A stretch of 64,000 bases of DNA, from assembly GCF_003352835.1 (NCBI RefSeq), contig NZ_QLVD01000010.1:1-64000 (forward strand), read 5' to 3'. This DNA comes from Ornithinimicrobium murale. Its GTDB lineage: Bacteria; Actinomycetota; Actinomycetes; Actinomycetales; Dermatophilaceae. A program made the position numbers and the translations under genes. The notes under the pieces are model-generated. The model ran no database searches and had not been told where the DNA came from. It saw nothing but the letters and a program-made list of their open reading frames with translations. Shown here one piece after another: positions 18,446 through 29,903 of this stretch. The first letter of the stretch is position 1. Every line of letters begins with the position of its first letter.

Positions 18446-19779
18446 AGCCGGATCAGGTAGCGGTCCAGCTCGAAGGGCGTCACCTGGGCGCGGTAGTCGT
18501 GCCACTCCTGCCGCTTGTTGCGCAGGAAGAAGTCGAACATCGTCTCCCCGAGCGTCTCGGCGACCAGCTCGCTGGACTCCATCACGGCGATCGCCTCCGA
18601 GAGGGACTGGGGCAGCTCCTCGATGCCCATGGCGCGCCGCTCGCCGGGCGTCAGTGCCCAGACGTCGTCCTCGGCCTCCGGCGGCAGGTCGTAGCCCTCG
18701 CGCACCCCCTTCAGCCCCGCGGACAGGATCAATGCGTAGGCCAGGTAGGGGTTGCAGGCCGAGTCCAGCGACCGGATCTCGATGCGACGGCTGTGCCCCT
18801 TGCCGATGCTGTACATCGGCACCCGGACCAGCGCGCTGCGGTTGTTGTGGCCCCAGCAGACGTGCGCCGGTGCCTCACCGCCGCCCCAGATCCGCTTGTA
18901 GGAGTTGACCCACTGGTTGGTGACGGCCGTGATCTCCCGGGCGTGCCGGAGCACCCCCGCTGTGAACCGTCGCCCCGTCGTGCTGAGCTCGTAGTTGGCG
19001 CTCGGCTCGTAGAACGCGTTGCGGTCCCCCTCGAACAGCGAGACGTGGGTGTGCATCGCCGAGCCAGGATGGTCAGCCAGCGGCTTGGGCATGAACGAGG
19101 CGAACGCCCCGTGCTGCAGCGCGACCTCCCGGACGACCGTGCGGAAGGTCATGATGTTGTCCGCCATGGACAGGGCGTCGGCATACCGCAGGTCAATCTC
19201 GTTCTGGCCCGGCCCACCCTCGTGGTGACTGAACTCCACCGAGATCCCCATCTTCTCCAGCATGGTGATCGCGGCGCGCCGGAAGTCGTGGCCGTCCCCG
19301 CGGGCCACGTGGTCGAAGTAGCCGGCCTGGTCGATCGGGACCGGGCCCACGGAGGCGTCGTAGGGCTCCTTGAACAGGTAGAACTCGATCTCGGGATGGG
19401 TGTAGAAGGTGAAGCCGTCCTCGGCCGCCGAGTCCAGGGCCCTGCGCAGCACGTGCCGGGAGTCGCTGCCCGCCGGCGACCCGTCGGGCATCCGGATGTC
19501 GCAGAACATCCGGGCCGTGCCGGGGTTGTCCCCGCGCCACGGCAGCACGGTGAAGGTGCTCGCGTCGGGCTGGACGATCATGTCCGCCTCGTAGACCCGG
19601 GTGAAGCCCTCGATGGAGCTGCCGTCGATGCCGATGCCCTCCAGGAAGGCCTGCTCCAGCTCGGCCGGGGCGGCCGCCACCGACTTCAGCGCCCCCAGGA
19701 CGTCGGTGAACCACAGCCGGACGAACTTGATGTCGCGTTCCTCGATGGTGCGAAGGACATACTCCTGCTGACGATCCAT
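18442..19779 (-). CDS. glnA2: Type I glutamine synthetase, GlnA2-like
   Basis: Makes glutamine from glutamate, ammonia and ATP, or a related ligase reaction. The 445-aa length and position directly before glnE match mycobacterial/Streptomyces GlnA2 rather than the longer GlnA1 (~475 aa). Visible blocks: 'GIDGSSIEGFTRVYEADM' (about 48-65), 'GGPGQNEIDLRYADAL' (metal-binding glutamates, about 190-205), 'PGSAMHTHVSLF' and 'RIEIRSLDSACNPYLAYA' (about 325-342). The GlnA1 adenylylation motif NLYxLPP is represented by 'EGYDLPPEAE' near 365, which keeps a tyrosine. Start ATG with AGGA seven nt upstream; TACGGC further upstream may be the -10. Confidence 0.93.
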   Translation of the reverse strand: MDRQQEYVLRTIEERDIKFVRLWFTDVLGALKSVAAAPAELEQAFLEGIGIDGSSIEGFTRVYEADMIVQPDASTFTVLPWRGDNPGTARMFCDIRMPDGSPAGSDSRHVLRRALDSAAEDGFTFYTHPEIEFYLFKEPYDASVGPVPIDQAGYFDHVARGDGHDFRRAAITMLEKMGISVEFSHHEGGPGQNEIDLRYADALSMADNIMTFRTVVREVALQHGAFASFMPKPLADHPGSAMHTHVSLFEGDRNAFYEPSANYELSTTGRRFTAGVLRHAREITAVTNQWVNSYKRIWGGGEAPAHVCWGHNNRSALVRVPMYSIGKGHSRRIEIRSLDSACNPYLAYALILSAGLKGVREGYDLPPEAEDDVWALTPGERRAMGIEELPQSLSEAIAVMESSELVAETLGETMFDFFLRNKRQEWHDYRAQVTPFELDRYLIRL

Positions 19780-19821
19780 GGGCTCATCCTGCCGTATCGG
19801 ACCGACGCTCCCCCTCCCCGG

Positions 19822-20055
19822 TCAGCCGTTGAGCGGGTTGTTGTCGGAGTAGTTGGAGTCCGGGTCACCGGTCTCCCACTCGCGCTCGCGACGCTCGGCC
19901 TCGTCCCAGGCCTCGGTGCGCTTGCGGGCGGCCTCCAGCGCGCTGGAGGCCTCGGTCTCGGTCTCATAGGGACCCATCAGGTCGCCGCCCCGCGCGCGGG
20001 CCGGGTCGTCGTGGGCCTCGACCGTGCCGGTCCTCACGTTGTACCAGTAGGGCAT
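19822..20055 (-). CDS. Small conserved hypothetical protein (77 aa)
   Basis: 77-aa hydrophilic protein starting [20 protein letters not shown], a pattern of short actinobacterial proteins sometimes labelled SPOR-domain-like. It ends with an acidic/asparagine-rich tail. It has a good AAGGAG before the ATG and faces map divergently across about 45 bp, so their promoters overlap. Function unknown; coding status is supported by SD, codon use and the recognisable N-terminus. Confidence 0.75.
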   Translation of the reverse strand: MPYWYNVRTGTVEAHDDPARARGGDLMGPYETETEASSALEAARKRTEAWDEAERREREWETGDPDSNYSDNNPLNG

Positions 20056-20086
20056 GCTCGTCTCCTTGTCACCGGGGTCTGATGCC

Positions 20087-20092
20087 TAGACT
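20087..20092 (+). promoter_or_regulatory. -10 box TAGACT, leaderless start of map
   Basis: TAGACT ends 7 nt before the ATG at 20100; a TTGTCA 15 bp upstream (20066-20071) may be the -35, with a short spacer. It decides against the in-frame ATG at 20082, which would lie before the transcript start. Confidence 0.55.
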
Positions 20093-20099
20093 CCACCGT

Positions 20100-20963
20100 A
20101 TGCCGAGTGTCACCGCAACCGTTGCCCCCGGACAGGTCTCCCCGCGGCGGGCTGTCCCCGCCACCATCGAGCGACCCGAGTATGTCGACCGGCCGGCGCC
20201 GGCGCCGTTCACCGGCTCGGAGGTCAAGGACGCCGACACGATTGAGCGGATGCGCATCGCCGGCCGGATCGGTGCGCAGACCCTGGCCGAGGTCGGCAGG
20301 GCGGTTGCGCCGGGGGTCACGACCGATGAGCTGGACCGGATCGGGCACGAGTTCATGCTGGACCACGGGGCGTATCCCTCCACGCTGGGTTACCGCGGCT
20401 ACCCCAAGTCCCTGTGCACCTCGGTCAACGAGGTGATCTGTCACGGCATCCCCGACTCCCGACCGCTCGAGGAGGGCGACATCGTCAATGTCGATGTCAC
20501 CGCGTTCGTCGGCGGCGTGCACGGCGACAACAACGCGACCTTCCTGGTGGGTGAGGTCGACGAGGAGTCCCGGTTGCTCGTGGAGCGCACCGAGGAGTCC
20601 CTGCGGCGCGCGATCAGGGCAGCGGTGCCCGGCCGCCCGATCAACGTCATCGGCCGGGTCATCGAGTCCTACGCCAAGCGCTTCGGCTACGGCGTGGTGC
20701 GCGACTACACCGGTCACGGGATCGGTGAGAGCTTCCACTCGGGTCTGGTGATTCCGCACTACGACGCTGCGCCGGAGTACGGCCAGCTGATCGAGCCGGG
20801 GATGACCTTCACCATCGAGCCGATGCTCAACCTGGGGACACCGGACTGGACCGAGTGGAGCGACGGGTGGACGGTCGTGACCGCTGACCTGCGACGCTCC
20901 GCGCAGTTCGAGCACATGATCCTGATCACCGAGACCGGCAACGAGATCCTGACACTGCCCTGA
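20100..20963 (+). CDS. map: Type I methionine aminopeptidase
   Basis: Removes the N-terminal methionine from new proteins; dinuclear metal enzyme in the cytosol. The 287-aa protein carries an N-terminal extension of ~40 residues as in actinobacterial MetAP1c forms, then the pita-bread fold with metal ligands in 'IVNVDVT', 'HGDNNATF', '[12 protein letters not shown]' (His), 'TIEPML' (Glu) and '[10 protein letters not shown]' (Glu). An ATG six codons further upstream exists (20082) but lies inside the promoter box, so the start at 20100 is preferred. ppgK follows 17 bp downstream. No secY/adk neighbour is present, so this is probably not the ribosomal-operon copy. Confidence 0.95.
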   Translation: MPSVTATVAPGQVSPRRAVPATIERPEYVDRPAPAPFTGSEVKDADTIERMRIAGRIGAQTLAEVGRAVAPGVTTDELDRIGHEFMLDHGAYPSTLGYRGYPKSLCTSVNEVICHGIPDSRPLEEGDIVNVDVTAFVGGVHGDNNATFLVGEVDEESRLLVERTEESLRRAIRAAVPGRPINVIGRVIESYAKRFGYGVVRDYTGHGIGESFHSGLVIPHYDAAPEYGQLIEPGMTFTIEPMLNLGTPDWTEWSDGWTVVTADLRRSAQFEHMILITETGNEILTLP

Positions 20964-20980
20964 GCGACAAGGAGTCACGC

Positions 20981-21745
20981 ATGAGCACGTCCACCGGCCA
21001 GGGTCTGGTCCTGGGCATCGACATCGGCGGCAGCGGCATCAAGGGTGCCCCGGTCGACCTGGACAAGGGCGAGTTCGCCGCCGAACGGGTCCGCATCGAC
21101 ACCCCCTCGAAGGCCAGGCCCCAGGACGTTGCCGAGATCGTCGCGCAGATCGCAGAGGACTTCGCCGACGAGGTCGGCCAGGACTCCTCCGTCGGCGTCA
21201 CCGTCCCTGCTGTCGTGCACCACGGGGTGACCAAGAGCGCCGCCAACATCGACGACTCGTGGATCGACACCGACGCCGACCAGCTGTTCACCCAGGTCCT
21301 GGGTCGCCCCGTCGTGGTGATGAACGACGCCGACGCGGCGGGGCAGGCCGAGATGCACTTCGGCGCGGGCCATGCCCAGGAGGGTGTGGTGCTGCTGACG
21401 ACGCTGGGCACCGGCATCGGGTCAGCCCTCTTCGTCGGTGGCCAGCTGGTGCCCAACACCGAGCTCGGCCACCTCGAGCTGGACGGGGAGGAGGCCGAGC
21501 ACCGCGCCGCCTCCAGCGTCCGGGAGGACAAGGACCTGTCCTGGGAGGACTGGGCCGAGCGGCTGCAGCGGTTCTACCGCCACGTCGAGGACCTGCTCTG
21601 GCCTGACCTGATCATCGTCGGGGGCGGGGTGTCCAAGAAGGCCGACAAGTTCCTGCCGCTGCTGGACCTGCGCACCGTGATCGTGCCGGCGCACCTGCGC
21701 AACGACGCCGGCATCATCGGCGCCGCCTGGCAGGCCTCCCACTAA
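20981..21745 (+). CDS. ppgK: Polyphosphate glucokinase
   Basis: ROK-family kinase that phosphorylates glucose to glucose-6-phosphate using polyphosphate (and usually ATP), typical of actinobacteria. The 254-aa protein shows the phosphate-1 motif '[16 protein letters not shown]' (about 12-27), '[12 protein letters not shown]' (about 114-125), the phosphate-2 loop '[13 protein letters not shown]' (about 136-148), 'ELGHLEL' and '[16 protein letters not shown]'. It follows map by 17 bp, with AAGGAG ahead of the ATG, and ends directly at a large inverted repeat that should stop transcription. Confidence 0.95.
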   Translation: MSTSTGQGLVLGIDIGGSGIKGAPVDLDKGEFAAERVRIDTPSKARPQDVAEIVAQIAEDFADEVGQDSSVGVTVPAVVHHGVTKSAANIDDSWIDTDADQLFTQVLGRPVVVMNDADAAGQAEMHFGAGHAQEGVVLLTTLGTGIGSALFVGGQLVPNTELGHLELDGEEAEHRAASSVREDKDLSWEDWAERLQRFYRHVEDLLWPDLIIVGGGVSKKADKFLPLLDLRTVIVPAHLRNDAGIIGAAWQASH

Positions 21746-21817
21746 TTTTGGGGAGGTCCGGACCGGTCCAGGCACATTTTTGGGGAGGATTGGACCGGTC
21801 CGAACCTCCCCAAAAAT
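21746..21817. terminator. Bidirectional terminator built from repeated TTTTGGGGAGG units
   Basis: Immediately after the ppgK stop there is a motif TTTTGGGGAGGTCCGGACC (from 21746), then a second copy (21776-21801) and an inverted third copy (21817-21792). The last two form a ~21-bp stem, one mismatch and one G-T pair, centred on the palindrome GGACCGGTCC, with a T-run leaving each side. It separates convergent ppgK and guaB1. A diverged two-unit relative lies at 40441-40500. Confidence 0.8.
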
Positions 21818-21820
21818 GGG

Positions 21821-24035
<2,215 letters not shown>

Positions 24036-24072
24036 GTCCTGCGACAGTGGCCGGGCGTGCGAGGCAGTACCG

Positions 24073-25185
24073 CTAGCCGATGAGGCCCGCTGCTCCGAAG
24101 GCCAGGCCGAGCAGATAGGTGATCGCGGCCGCTCCGTAACCGATCGCCAGCTGACGCAGGGCACGCCGCAGCGGCGCGGCACCTGAGAGGAGGCCGACGA
24201 CGCTGCCGGTGACCATCAGGGCGAGTCCCACGAGCACGGCGGCGACGAGCAACGCAGGGTAGCCGGTCATCCCGAACACGAACGGCAGGATCGGGATCAG
24301 GGCACCGCTGGCGAAGAACCCGAAGCTCGAGGTGGAGGCGCCCCACGCGTTGCCGACCGCCTCCTCGCTGTCCACGTCGACCGCGACGTCCGGCATCGCA
24401 CCGTCGGGCAGCAGGCGCTCCGGGTGCCCGTGGACCGCCGTCATCACCGCATGAGCCTTGGCCCGAGCGTCCTCATCGTTCATGCCGCGCGAGCGATACA
24501 CCAGGGTCAGCTCGTTCTCCTCCAGGTCCAGGTCCGGCACTGCGGCTCGAGCGTCCTGGCTGGGGTGTGAGGCGGCCAACAGCTCGCGGGCCGAGCGCAC
24601 CGAGATGTACTCGCCGGCGCCCATCGACAGGGCACCGGCCAGCAGTCCCGACACACCCGCGGCCAGCACGACACCGCTGCTGGCTCCCGTTCCGGCCATC
24701 CCCATCACCAGGGCGAGGTTGGAGACCAGGCCGTCGTTGGCGCCGAAGACCGCGGCACGGAAGTTGCCGCTCATGTGGGCCCGACCCCGAGCAGCCAGGC
24801 CGCGCAGGACCTCCTCGTGGATCATCTCGTCCGCCGCCATCTGCGGGGTCGCGGCCGCCTCGGTGAAGTAGGGGGTGCGCGCTTCGGCGCTCTGCGCCAG
24901 GGCCAGCACGAAGACGGAGCCGAACCGCTTGGCCAGCACGCCGAGGACCCGGTTGCGCAGGCTGGGCGGGACCGGTTTGCCGACCTCGTCCCCCAGCAGT
25001 TCCACCCAGTGCGCCTCGTGCCGCTTCTCGGCCTCGGCCAGGCCCAGCAGGATCTCCCGCTCCTCGCCCTCGCGGCGCTCGGCGAGCGACCGGTAGACCT
25101 GCGCCTCCGCCCGTTCGTCAGCCAGATAGCGCCGCCACTGTCGAGCTTCCTGCGACGACGGCGTGATGGGACTGGGCACTGTCAT
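24073..25185 (-). CDS. Ferritin-like/VIT1 (CCC1) fusion membrane protein
   Basis: 370-aa protein with an N-terminal rubrerythrin/ferritin-like di-iron domain (about 10-140; 'ERAEAQVYRSLAERREGEER' and 'EAEKRHEAHWVELLG' provide Glu/His ligands) followed by a VIT1/CCC1 membrane domain (about 155-370) with roughly five membrane helices, including 'FGANDGLVSNLALVMGMAG' and 'AAGVSGLLAGALSMGAGEYI'. Such fusions (MbfA-like) export iron or manganese; direction here is inferred from relatives. The chosen ATG (25185) has GGAGG three nt upstream; a second start (GTG) is two codons in. Upstream TACTCT may be the -10. It lies between the ectoine operon and the MBL gene. Confidence 0.87.
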   Translation of the reverse strand: MTVPSPITPSSQEARQWRRYLADERAEAQVYRSLAERREGEEREILLGLAEAEKRHEAHWVELLGDEVGKPVPPSLRNRVLGVLAKRFGSVFVLALAQSAEARTPYFTEAAATPQMAADEMIHEEVLRGLAARGRAHMSGNFRAAVFGANDGLVSNLALVMGMAGTGASSGVVLAAGVSGLLAGALSMGAGEYISVRSARELLAASHPSQDARAAVPDLDLEENELTLVYRSRGMNDEDARAKAHAVMTAVHGHPERLLPDGAMPDVAVDVDSEEAVGNAWGASTSSFGFFASGALIPILPFVFGMTGYPALLVAAVLVGLALMVTGSVVGLLSGAAPLRRALRQLAIGYGAAAITYLLGLAFGAAGLIG

Positions 25186-25301
25186 GATCCTCCAGAAACG
25201 GACGCGGTCGGGCCCCCGCCAGACCCCGGTGGGTGTCACCAGAGTAGGCAGGGGCCCGCTCTCTCTGCCAGGTAGGCCAGGCTACCCAGCGCGGCGTCGG
25301 C

Positions 25302-26192
25302 TCAGATCGCCGTGTGGTCCCGCGCGCCCAGGTAGCCCGGTCGCGCGCTCGGCGCGGCGAACGGCTCCACGCAGGCGTTCTCCACCGAGTTGAACACGAT
25401 GAAGACGTTGGACCGTGGGTAGGGCGTCACGTTGCCGTTGGAGGCGTGCATGCAGTTGGAGTCGAACATCGTCGCCCCTCCGGCGCTGCCGGTCAGCACG
25501 TCGATGCCATAGCGGTCGGCGAAGTCCCGCACGTTCTTGGCATCTGGCGTGCCGGCCCCCTGCATCACCAGGGACTCCCTGAAGTTCTCCTCCGGTGTCT
25601 CACCGACGCAGGAGATGAACTCCTTGTGCGACCCCGGCATGATCATCAGCGGCCCGTTGTAGGAGTAGTTGTCGGTGAGCGCGATGGAGATGCTGATCGC
25701 CCTCGGCCCGGGCATACCGTCCTCGGCGTGCCAGGTCTCGAAGTCGGAGTGCCAGGAGAACTCCTTGCCGACGAAGCCGGGCTTGAAGTTCACCCGGCTC
25801 TGGTGGATGTAGACATCGGACCCGAGCACCTGGCGGGCCCGGTCGACGACCCGGGGGTCGTGCGCGATGGCCGAGAACACCGGGTTGCTCAGGTGCACCT
25901 CGAAGATCGAGCGCACCTCCTGGGACTTCGCCTCGACGACGGTCCGCTCGTCCGCGAGCACGTCGGGGTCCTGAGACAGTCGGCGCAGCTCGGCGCTCAT
26001 CGTCTCCACCTCGTCCGGGGTCACCAGGTCCGGCACCTGCAGGTAGCCGGTCTGCTCCAGGCGTTCCAGCTGCTCGGCGGTGTAGGGCCCGGAGTCGGCG
26101 GAGCCGAAGACGACCGGCTCCTCCCGGGTGATCACGTCGGGTTCACCGTCCAGGCGGGTCCGGTAGCGGTCGCGTGTGGTGACGGGTGTCAT
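25302..26192 (-). CDS. ectD: Ectoine 5-hydroxylase
   Basis: Non-heme Fe(II)/2-oxoglutarate dioxygenase that converts ectoine to 5-hydroxyectoine, a compatible solute against osmotic, heat and desiccation stress. The 296-aa product has the EctD signature 'FSWHSDFETWHAEDGMP' (145-161) holding the iron ligands His148 and Asp150, the third ligand in 'SNCMHASNGN' (His249), and 'VFIVFNSVEN' near the C-terminus. The chosen ATG at 26192 is preceded by AAGGA; the frame extends 11 codons upstream without homology. Last gene of ask-ectABCD, about 75 bp after ectC. Confidence 0.97.
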   Translation of the reverse strand: MTPVTTRDRYRTRLDGEPDVITREEPVVFGSADSGPYTAEQLERLEQTGYLQVPDLVTPDEVETMSAELRRLSQDPDVLADERTVVEAKSQEVRSIFEVHLSNPVFSAIAHDPRVVDRARQVLGSDVYIHQSRVNFKPGFVGKEFSWHSDFETWHAEDGMPGPRAISISIALTDNYSYNGPLMIMPGSHKEFISCVGETPEENFRESLVMQGAGTPDAKNVRDFADRYGIDVLTGSAGGATMFDSNCMHASNGNVTPYPRSNVFIVFNSVENACVEPFAAPSARPGYLGARDHTAI

Positions 26193-26267
26193 CAATATCC
26201 TTTCCTCGGGGTCTGGATGAGACATCGGGATCTCTTGGTCAGGATCGTGCGGCTGCGGTGGGGCGCG

Positions 26268-26669
26268 TCAGGCTGGGCTGGGCTCCTCCGTCAGCAACGG
26301 GTACACCCCGTGCTCGTCGTGGACTTCCCGGCCGGTGACCGGCGGGTTGAAGACGCAGGCGCAGCGGATGTCCTCGACGGCGCGGATGGTGTGCTTCTCG
26401 TTGCCGTCCAGCAGGTACATGGTGCCCGGAGCCAGGGCGTGCTCCTCCCCCGTCTCGCGGTTCACCAGCGTGCCGGTGCCCGCATACACGTAGACACACT
26501 CGATGTGGTTGGCGTACCACATGTCGGTCTCGGTGCCGGCGTAGAGCACGGTGTCGTGGAAGGAGAAACCCACCTGGTCGCGAGCGAGCACGAAGCGCCT
26601 GCTGCGCCAGTTGCCGTGCTCCACATCGTTGTCGGTGCCATTCAGGTCGTGCAGGTTGATGACCTTCAT
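26268..26669 (-). CDS. ectC: L-ectoine synthase
   Basis: Cupin-fold lyase that cyclises N-gamma-acetyl-diaminobutyrate to ectoine with loss of water. The 133-aa protein has the usual length and starts [19 protein letters not shown]; cupin strands include '[20 protein letters not shown]' (Glu57 region, metal site), '[15 protein letters not shown]' (His93 region) and '[19 protein letters not shown]'. It follows ectB with a 29-bp spacer carrying an AGAGGA SD. Confidence 0.98.
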   Translation of the reverse strand: MKVINLHDLNGTDNDVEHGNWRSRRFVLARDQVGFSFHDTVLYAGTETDMWYANHIECVYVYAGTGTLVNRETGEEHALAPGTMYLLDGNEKHTIRAVEDIRCACVFNPPVTGREVHDEHGVYPLLTEEPSPA

Positions 26670-26698
26670 CTCAGCGTGTCCTCTTCTCAGGTGATGGG

Positions 26699-27961
26699 TC
26701 AGGCCGCAGCGGCGGCCGTGGTGGTGGTCGCCTCGCGCAGGATGTCGAGACCGTGCTGCAACTCGGCGGACGAGATGGTGAGCGGCGGCATCACCTTCAC
26801 GACCTCACTGTCGGCGCCGGAGGTCTCGACCAGCAGGTGGCGACGGAAGGCCTCGGCCGCCACCGCCTCGGCCAGGTCCGGGTCCTCGAAGCGGATGCCG
26901 GCCAGGAGACCACGGCCGCGGTAGGTCGCGCCGGGAACCTGGGCGGCGATCTCCTCCAGTCCGGAGCGCAGCTCCGCACAGCGCTCCCGCACCTGGGCGC
27001 CGAAGGTGTCATCGGACCAGAACTCGCGCAGCGCGGCGGTCGCGGTGACGAAGGCGGGGTTGAAGCCACGGAAGGTGCCGTTGTGCTCACCCGGCTCCCA
27101 GAGATCGAGCTCCGGGCGCAGCAGCGTCGCCGAGAAGGGCAGTCCCAGCCCGGACAGCGACTTGGACAGGCACACGATGTCCGGCACGATCTGCGCCTCC
27201 TCGAAGGAGAAGAACCGGCCCGTGCGACCGCAGCCGGCCTGGACGTCGTCGACGATCAGCAGGACACCGAAGCGGGCACACAGCTCGGACAGGGCCTGCA
27301 GCCACTCGGTGCGTGCGGCGTTGAGTCCGCCCTCGCCCTGGACGGTCTCCACGATGACCGCGGCGGGCAGCGCCAGCCCGGAGCCGCTGTCGGCCCAGAC
27401 CCGCTCCAGCCAACCGAAGTCGGGCGTCGATCCGTCGAGGTAGTCGTCAAAGGGAGCCGTCGAGGAGTGGTAGAGCGGCGTCCCGGCCCCGGCCCGTTTC
27501 ATCGAGTTGCCGGTGACCGCCAGGGACCCGAGGGTCATGCCGTGGAAGGCGTTGGTGAACGACACGACATCGGTGCGTCCGGTCGCCTTGCGGGCGATCT
27601 TCAGCGCTGTCTCCACGGCGTTCGTCCCGGTCGGCCCCGGGAGCTGCACCCGGTAGTCCAGGCCGCGCGGCTCCAGGATCGTCGACTCGAACGTCTCCAG
27701 GAACTCGCGCTTGGCCACGGTGTACATGTCCAGCGAGTGGATGACGTTGTCCTCGGCCAGGTAGTCCGTCAGCGCCTGCTTGAGCACCGGGTGGTTGTGC
27801 CCGTAGTTCAGGGCACCGGCACCGGAGAAGAAGTCCAGGTAGCGCTCCCCGTCCTCGGTGACCTGCTCGGCACCGGAGGCCTTCTCGAAGACCACCGGCC
27901 AGTTGCGGCAGTAGCTGCGAACGGTGGACTCGCGGCGTTCGAAGATGGTCGTGTCAGTCAC
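26699..27961 (-). CDS. ectB: Diaminobutyrate-2-oxoglutarate transaminase
   Basis: PLP-dependent class III aminotransferase: forms L-2,4-diaminobutyrate from aspartate-4-semialdehyde with glutamate as amino donor, first committed ectoine step. The 420-aa protein contains '[20 protein letters not shown]' (about 109-128), '[18 protein letters not shown]', '[17 protein letters not shown]' and '[15 protein letters not shown]' with the PLP-binding lysine near 268. The GTG start overlaps the ectA stop by 4 bp (GTGA). The 3' end is alanine/threonine rich ('ATTTTAAAAA'). Confidence 0.98.
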   Translation of the reverse strand: MTDTTIFERRESTVRSYCRNWPVVFEKASGAEQVTEDGERYLDFFSGAGALNYGHNHPVLKQALTDYLAEDNVIHSLDMYTVAKREFLETFESTILEPRGLDYRVQLPGPTGTNAVETALKIARKATGRTDVVSFTNAFHGMTLGSLAVTGNSMKRAGAGTPLYHSSTAPFDDYLDGSTPDFGWLERVWADSGSGLALPAAVIVETVQGEGGLNAARTEWLQALSELCARFGVLLIVDDVQAGCGRTGRFFSFEEAQIVPDIVCLSKSLSGLGLPFSATLLRPELDLWEPGEHNGTFRGFNPAFVTATAALREFWSDDTFGAQVRERCAELRSGLEEIAAQVPGATYRGRGLLAGIRFEDPDLAEAVAAEAFRRHLLVETSGADSEVVKVMPPLTISSAELQHGLDILREATTTTAAAAA

Positions 27962-28506
27962 GTGAGCTCCTCTGCTCGGGGCGTCGTGCCCACTTCGTCG
28001 GGGATGGTGCGCAGCGGGGTGATCCGGTGGAGTAACTCGGCGTCCCAGTCCTTGCCGGAGGGGAAGTGGTCCTCGGTGAACAGGTCGGTGACACTGTGCT
28101 GCGCACCGTGTCGCTCGGCGAAGGAGGCGAACAGGCGCTGAGAGGCGCCGTTGTCAGCGGTGACCGTCGTCTCGAGGGAGTAGACCCCGGTGCGACGCAC
28201 CACCTCATCCAGGAGCTGCCCGGCCAGGCCACGGCCGCGGAACTCCTCGTCCACGGCGACCTGCCAGACCATCAGGGTGGTCGGCTCCTCGGGGCGGCGG
28301 TAACCGCTGACGAATCCGCCGACCGTGCCCTCGACCTCCAGGACCAAAGAGGTGGCGTGGAAGTCACGGGCCCACAGGATGTAGGCGTAGGGCGTGTTCA
28401 GGTCCAGCCGGATCGAGTCGCGGGCGACGCGCCACATGTCGGCGCCGTCCTCGATCGTGGGCTGTCGCAGCACGGTCTGGAGGGCTGTGGCCGTAGCGGT
28501 ACTCAT
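27958..28506 (-). CDS. ectA: L-2,4-diaminobutyrate gamma-acetyltransferase
   Basis: GNAT-family enzyme that acetylates the gamma-amino group of diaminobutyrate using acetyl-CoA. The 182-aa protein shows '[20 protein letters not shown]' (about 60-79) and the acetyl-CoA loop '[19 protein letters not shown]' (about 84-102), as in EctA. Its ATG overlaps the aspartokinase stop (ATGA) and its stop overlaps the ectB start, so ask-ectA-ectB are tightly coupled. Confidence 0.97.
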   Translation of the reverse strand: MSTATATALQTVLRQPTIEDGADMWRVARDSIRLDLNTPYAYILWARDFHATSLVLEVEGTVGGFVSGYRRPEEPTTLMVWQVAVDEEFRGRGLAGQLLDEVVRRTGVYSLETTVTADNGASQRLFASFAERHGAQHSVTDLFTEDHFPSGKDWDAELLHRITPLRTIPDEVGTTPRAEELT

Positions 28507-29834
28507 CGGCCACTCCCAGCGTGCGCGAGGGCCAGGGGACTGCCATCACTCGGGGTGCCGTCTGCATCAAGCTCGACGTCGAGACCGAAGGCGGTGTGCA
28601 CCGCCTGCGTGGCCCGGTCCAGCTGACCGTCCGCGACCACCACCGAGAGTCGGATCTCTGAGGTGGCCAGCAGGTGCACGGTGATGCCCGCGGCGCTGAG
28701 CGCCCGGAACAGGGTCGCGGGAACCTCGGGTGAGGACCGCATGCCCGAGCCGACGACGGACAGCTTGCCGACGCCGTCGTCGCGGGTGACTGCGGTGAAG
28801 CCCAGCTCCTCGCGTTGGGCCTTCAGCGCCTCGACCGCCTTGTGGGCGTCCTCCACCGGCAGGGCGAAGGAGAAGTCGATGACGCCGGTGTCGCTGGCGG
28901 TGTGGGTCTGCCCGATCATGTCGAGACTGTCCACCGCGTCGGTGATCACGGCGAAGATGGCGGCGGCACGTCCCGGGACATCGGGCACGTTCACGACCGT
29001 CACCTTCGACTGGTCGTGGCTATGGGCCAGGCCGCGGATGCGCGGTTCCTCCATGGGATCCTCCTGGTTTTTGTGTGAATCCGGACGCTGGGGGACGACC
29101 CGAGGGTCGTCGGACACCCAGGTGCCCGGAAGGTCGGTAAAGCTGGAACGGACGTGCAGAGGCACGTCATAGCGGCGAGCGAACTCGATGGAGCGCAGGT
29201 GCAGGACCTTCGCACCGTGCGCGGAGAGCTCTAGAGCCTCCTCGGTGGACAGGTGCGGCAGTTGCCGCGCCAGTGGAACCAGGCGAGGGTCGGCCGAGAA
29301 CAGGCCGTCGACGTCGGTGAGCACCTCACAGACATCGGCGTCCAGGGCGGCGGCCAGGGCCACAGCTGTGGTGTCCGAGCCACCACGGCCGAGGGTCGTG
29401 ACGTCATCATCGGCGGATCCGCCCTGGAAGCCGGCCACGATGGCCACGCCACCCTCCGCGAGGACGCCTCGGATCCGGTCGGGGGCCACATCCAGGATGC
29501 GGGCCCGGCCGAACTCGTCGTTGGTGCGTAATCCGGCTTGCACTCCGGTGAAGGAGGTCGCCGGGTGTCCGAGCTCGTGAATTGCCATGGCCAACAAGGC
29601 CATTGAGATGCGCTCACCGGCGGTGAGCAACATGTCGAGCTCGCGAGCTGTTGGTTTTCGGGTGATCTCTCGGGTGAGGTCGAGTAGGTCGTCGGTGGTG
29701 TCCCCCATTGCCGAGACCACGACTGCCACGTCGTGTCCGGCGTTCCGGGTGGCCACAATCCGTCGGGCTACTCGAGCAAGCCCGTCGGCATCGGCCACTG
29801 AGGACCCACCGTACTTCTGAACGACCAGAGCCAT
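28503..29834 (-). CDS. ask: Aspartokinase heading the ectoine operon (alpha, with internal beta start)
   Basis: Phosphorylates aspartate, the first step toward aspartate semialdehyde, the ectoine precursor. The 443-aa sequence has 'VQKYGGSSV' (5-13), '[14 protein letters not shown]', '[17 protein letters not shown]', '[20 protein letters not shown]' and two C-terminal ACT repeats (about 275-440). It belongs to the actinobacterial LysC class, in which a beta subunit is made from an internal start; such a start is visible at 29054. The usual partner asd is absent and ectA overlaps the stop (ATGA), so it appears dedicated to, or at least coregulated with, ectoine synthesis. The ATG has CGGAG upstream. 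Confidence 0.95.
   Translation of the reverse strand: MALVVQKYGGSSVADADGLARVARRIVATRNAGHDVAVVVSAMGDTTDDLLDLTREITRKPTARELDMLLTAGERISMALLAMAIHELGHPATSFTGVQAGLRTNDEFGRARILDVAPDRIRGVLAEGGVAIVAGFQGGSADDDVTTLGRGGSDTTAVALAAALDADVCEVLTDVDGLFSADPRLVPLARQLPHLSTEEALELSAHGAKVLHLRSIEFARRYDVPLHVRSSFTDLPGTWVSDDPRVVPQRPDSHKNQEDPMEEPRIRGLAHSHDQSKVTVVNVPDVPGRAAAIFAVITDAVDSLDMIGQTHTASDTGVIDFSFALPVEDAHKAVEALKAQREELGFTAVTRDDGVGKLSVVGSGMRSSPEVPATLFRALSAAGITVHLLATSEIRLSVVVADGQLDRATQAVHTAFGLDVELDADGTPSDGSPLALAHAGSGR
29052..29066 (-). promoter_or_regulatory. Internal Shine-Dalgarno and start codon for the aspartokinase beta subunit
   Basis: Within ask, AGGAGG (29065-29060) precedes an in-frame ATG (29054) by 5 nt. 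The peptide from there starts [20 protein letters not shown], aligned with the known beta-subunit start of corynebacterial and mycobacterial aspartokinases. The resulting product (28503-29054) is 183 aa and comprises the ACT regulatory domains. Confidence 0.8.
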
Positions 29835-29903
29835 ACATACTCCGTTGAGGGGTTGAGGACTGGACGTCGCACAACGTTAACGACCTTCGACCGCGAACCC
29901 AAG

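Noticed and set aside
26753-28141. 462-codon plus-strand ORF opposite ectB/ectA
   Set aside because: Antisense shadow; the minus-strand ect genes are unambiguous.
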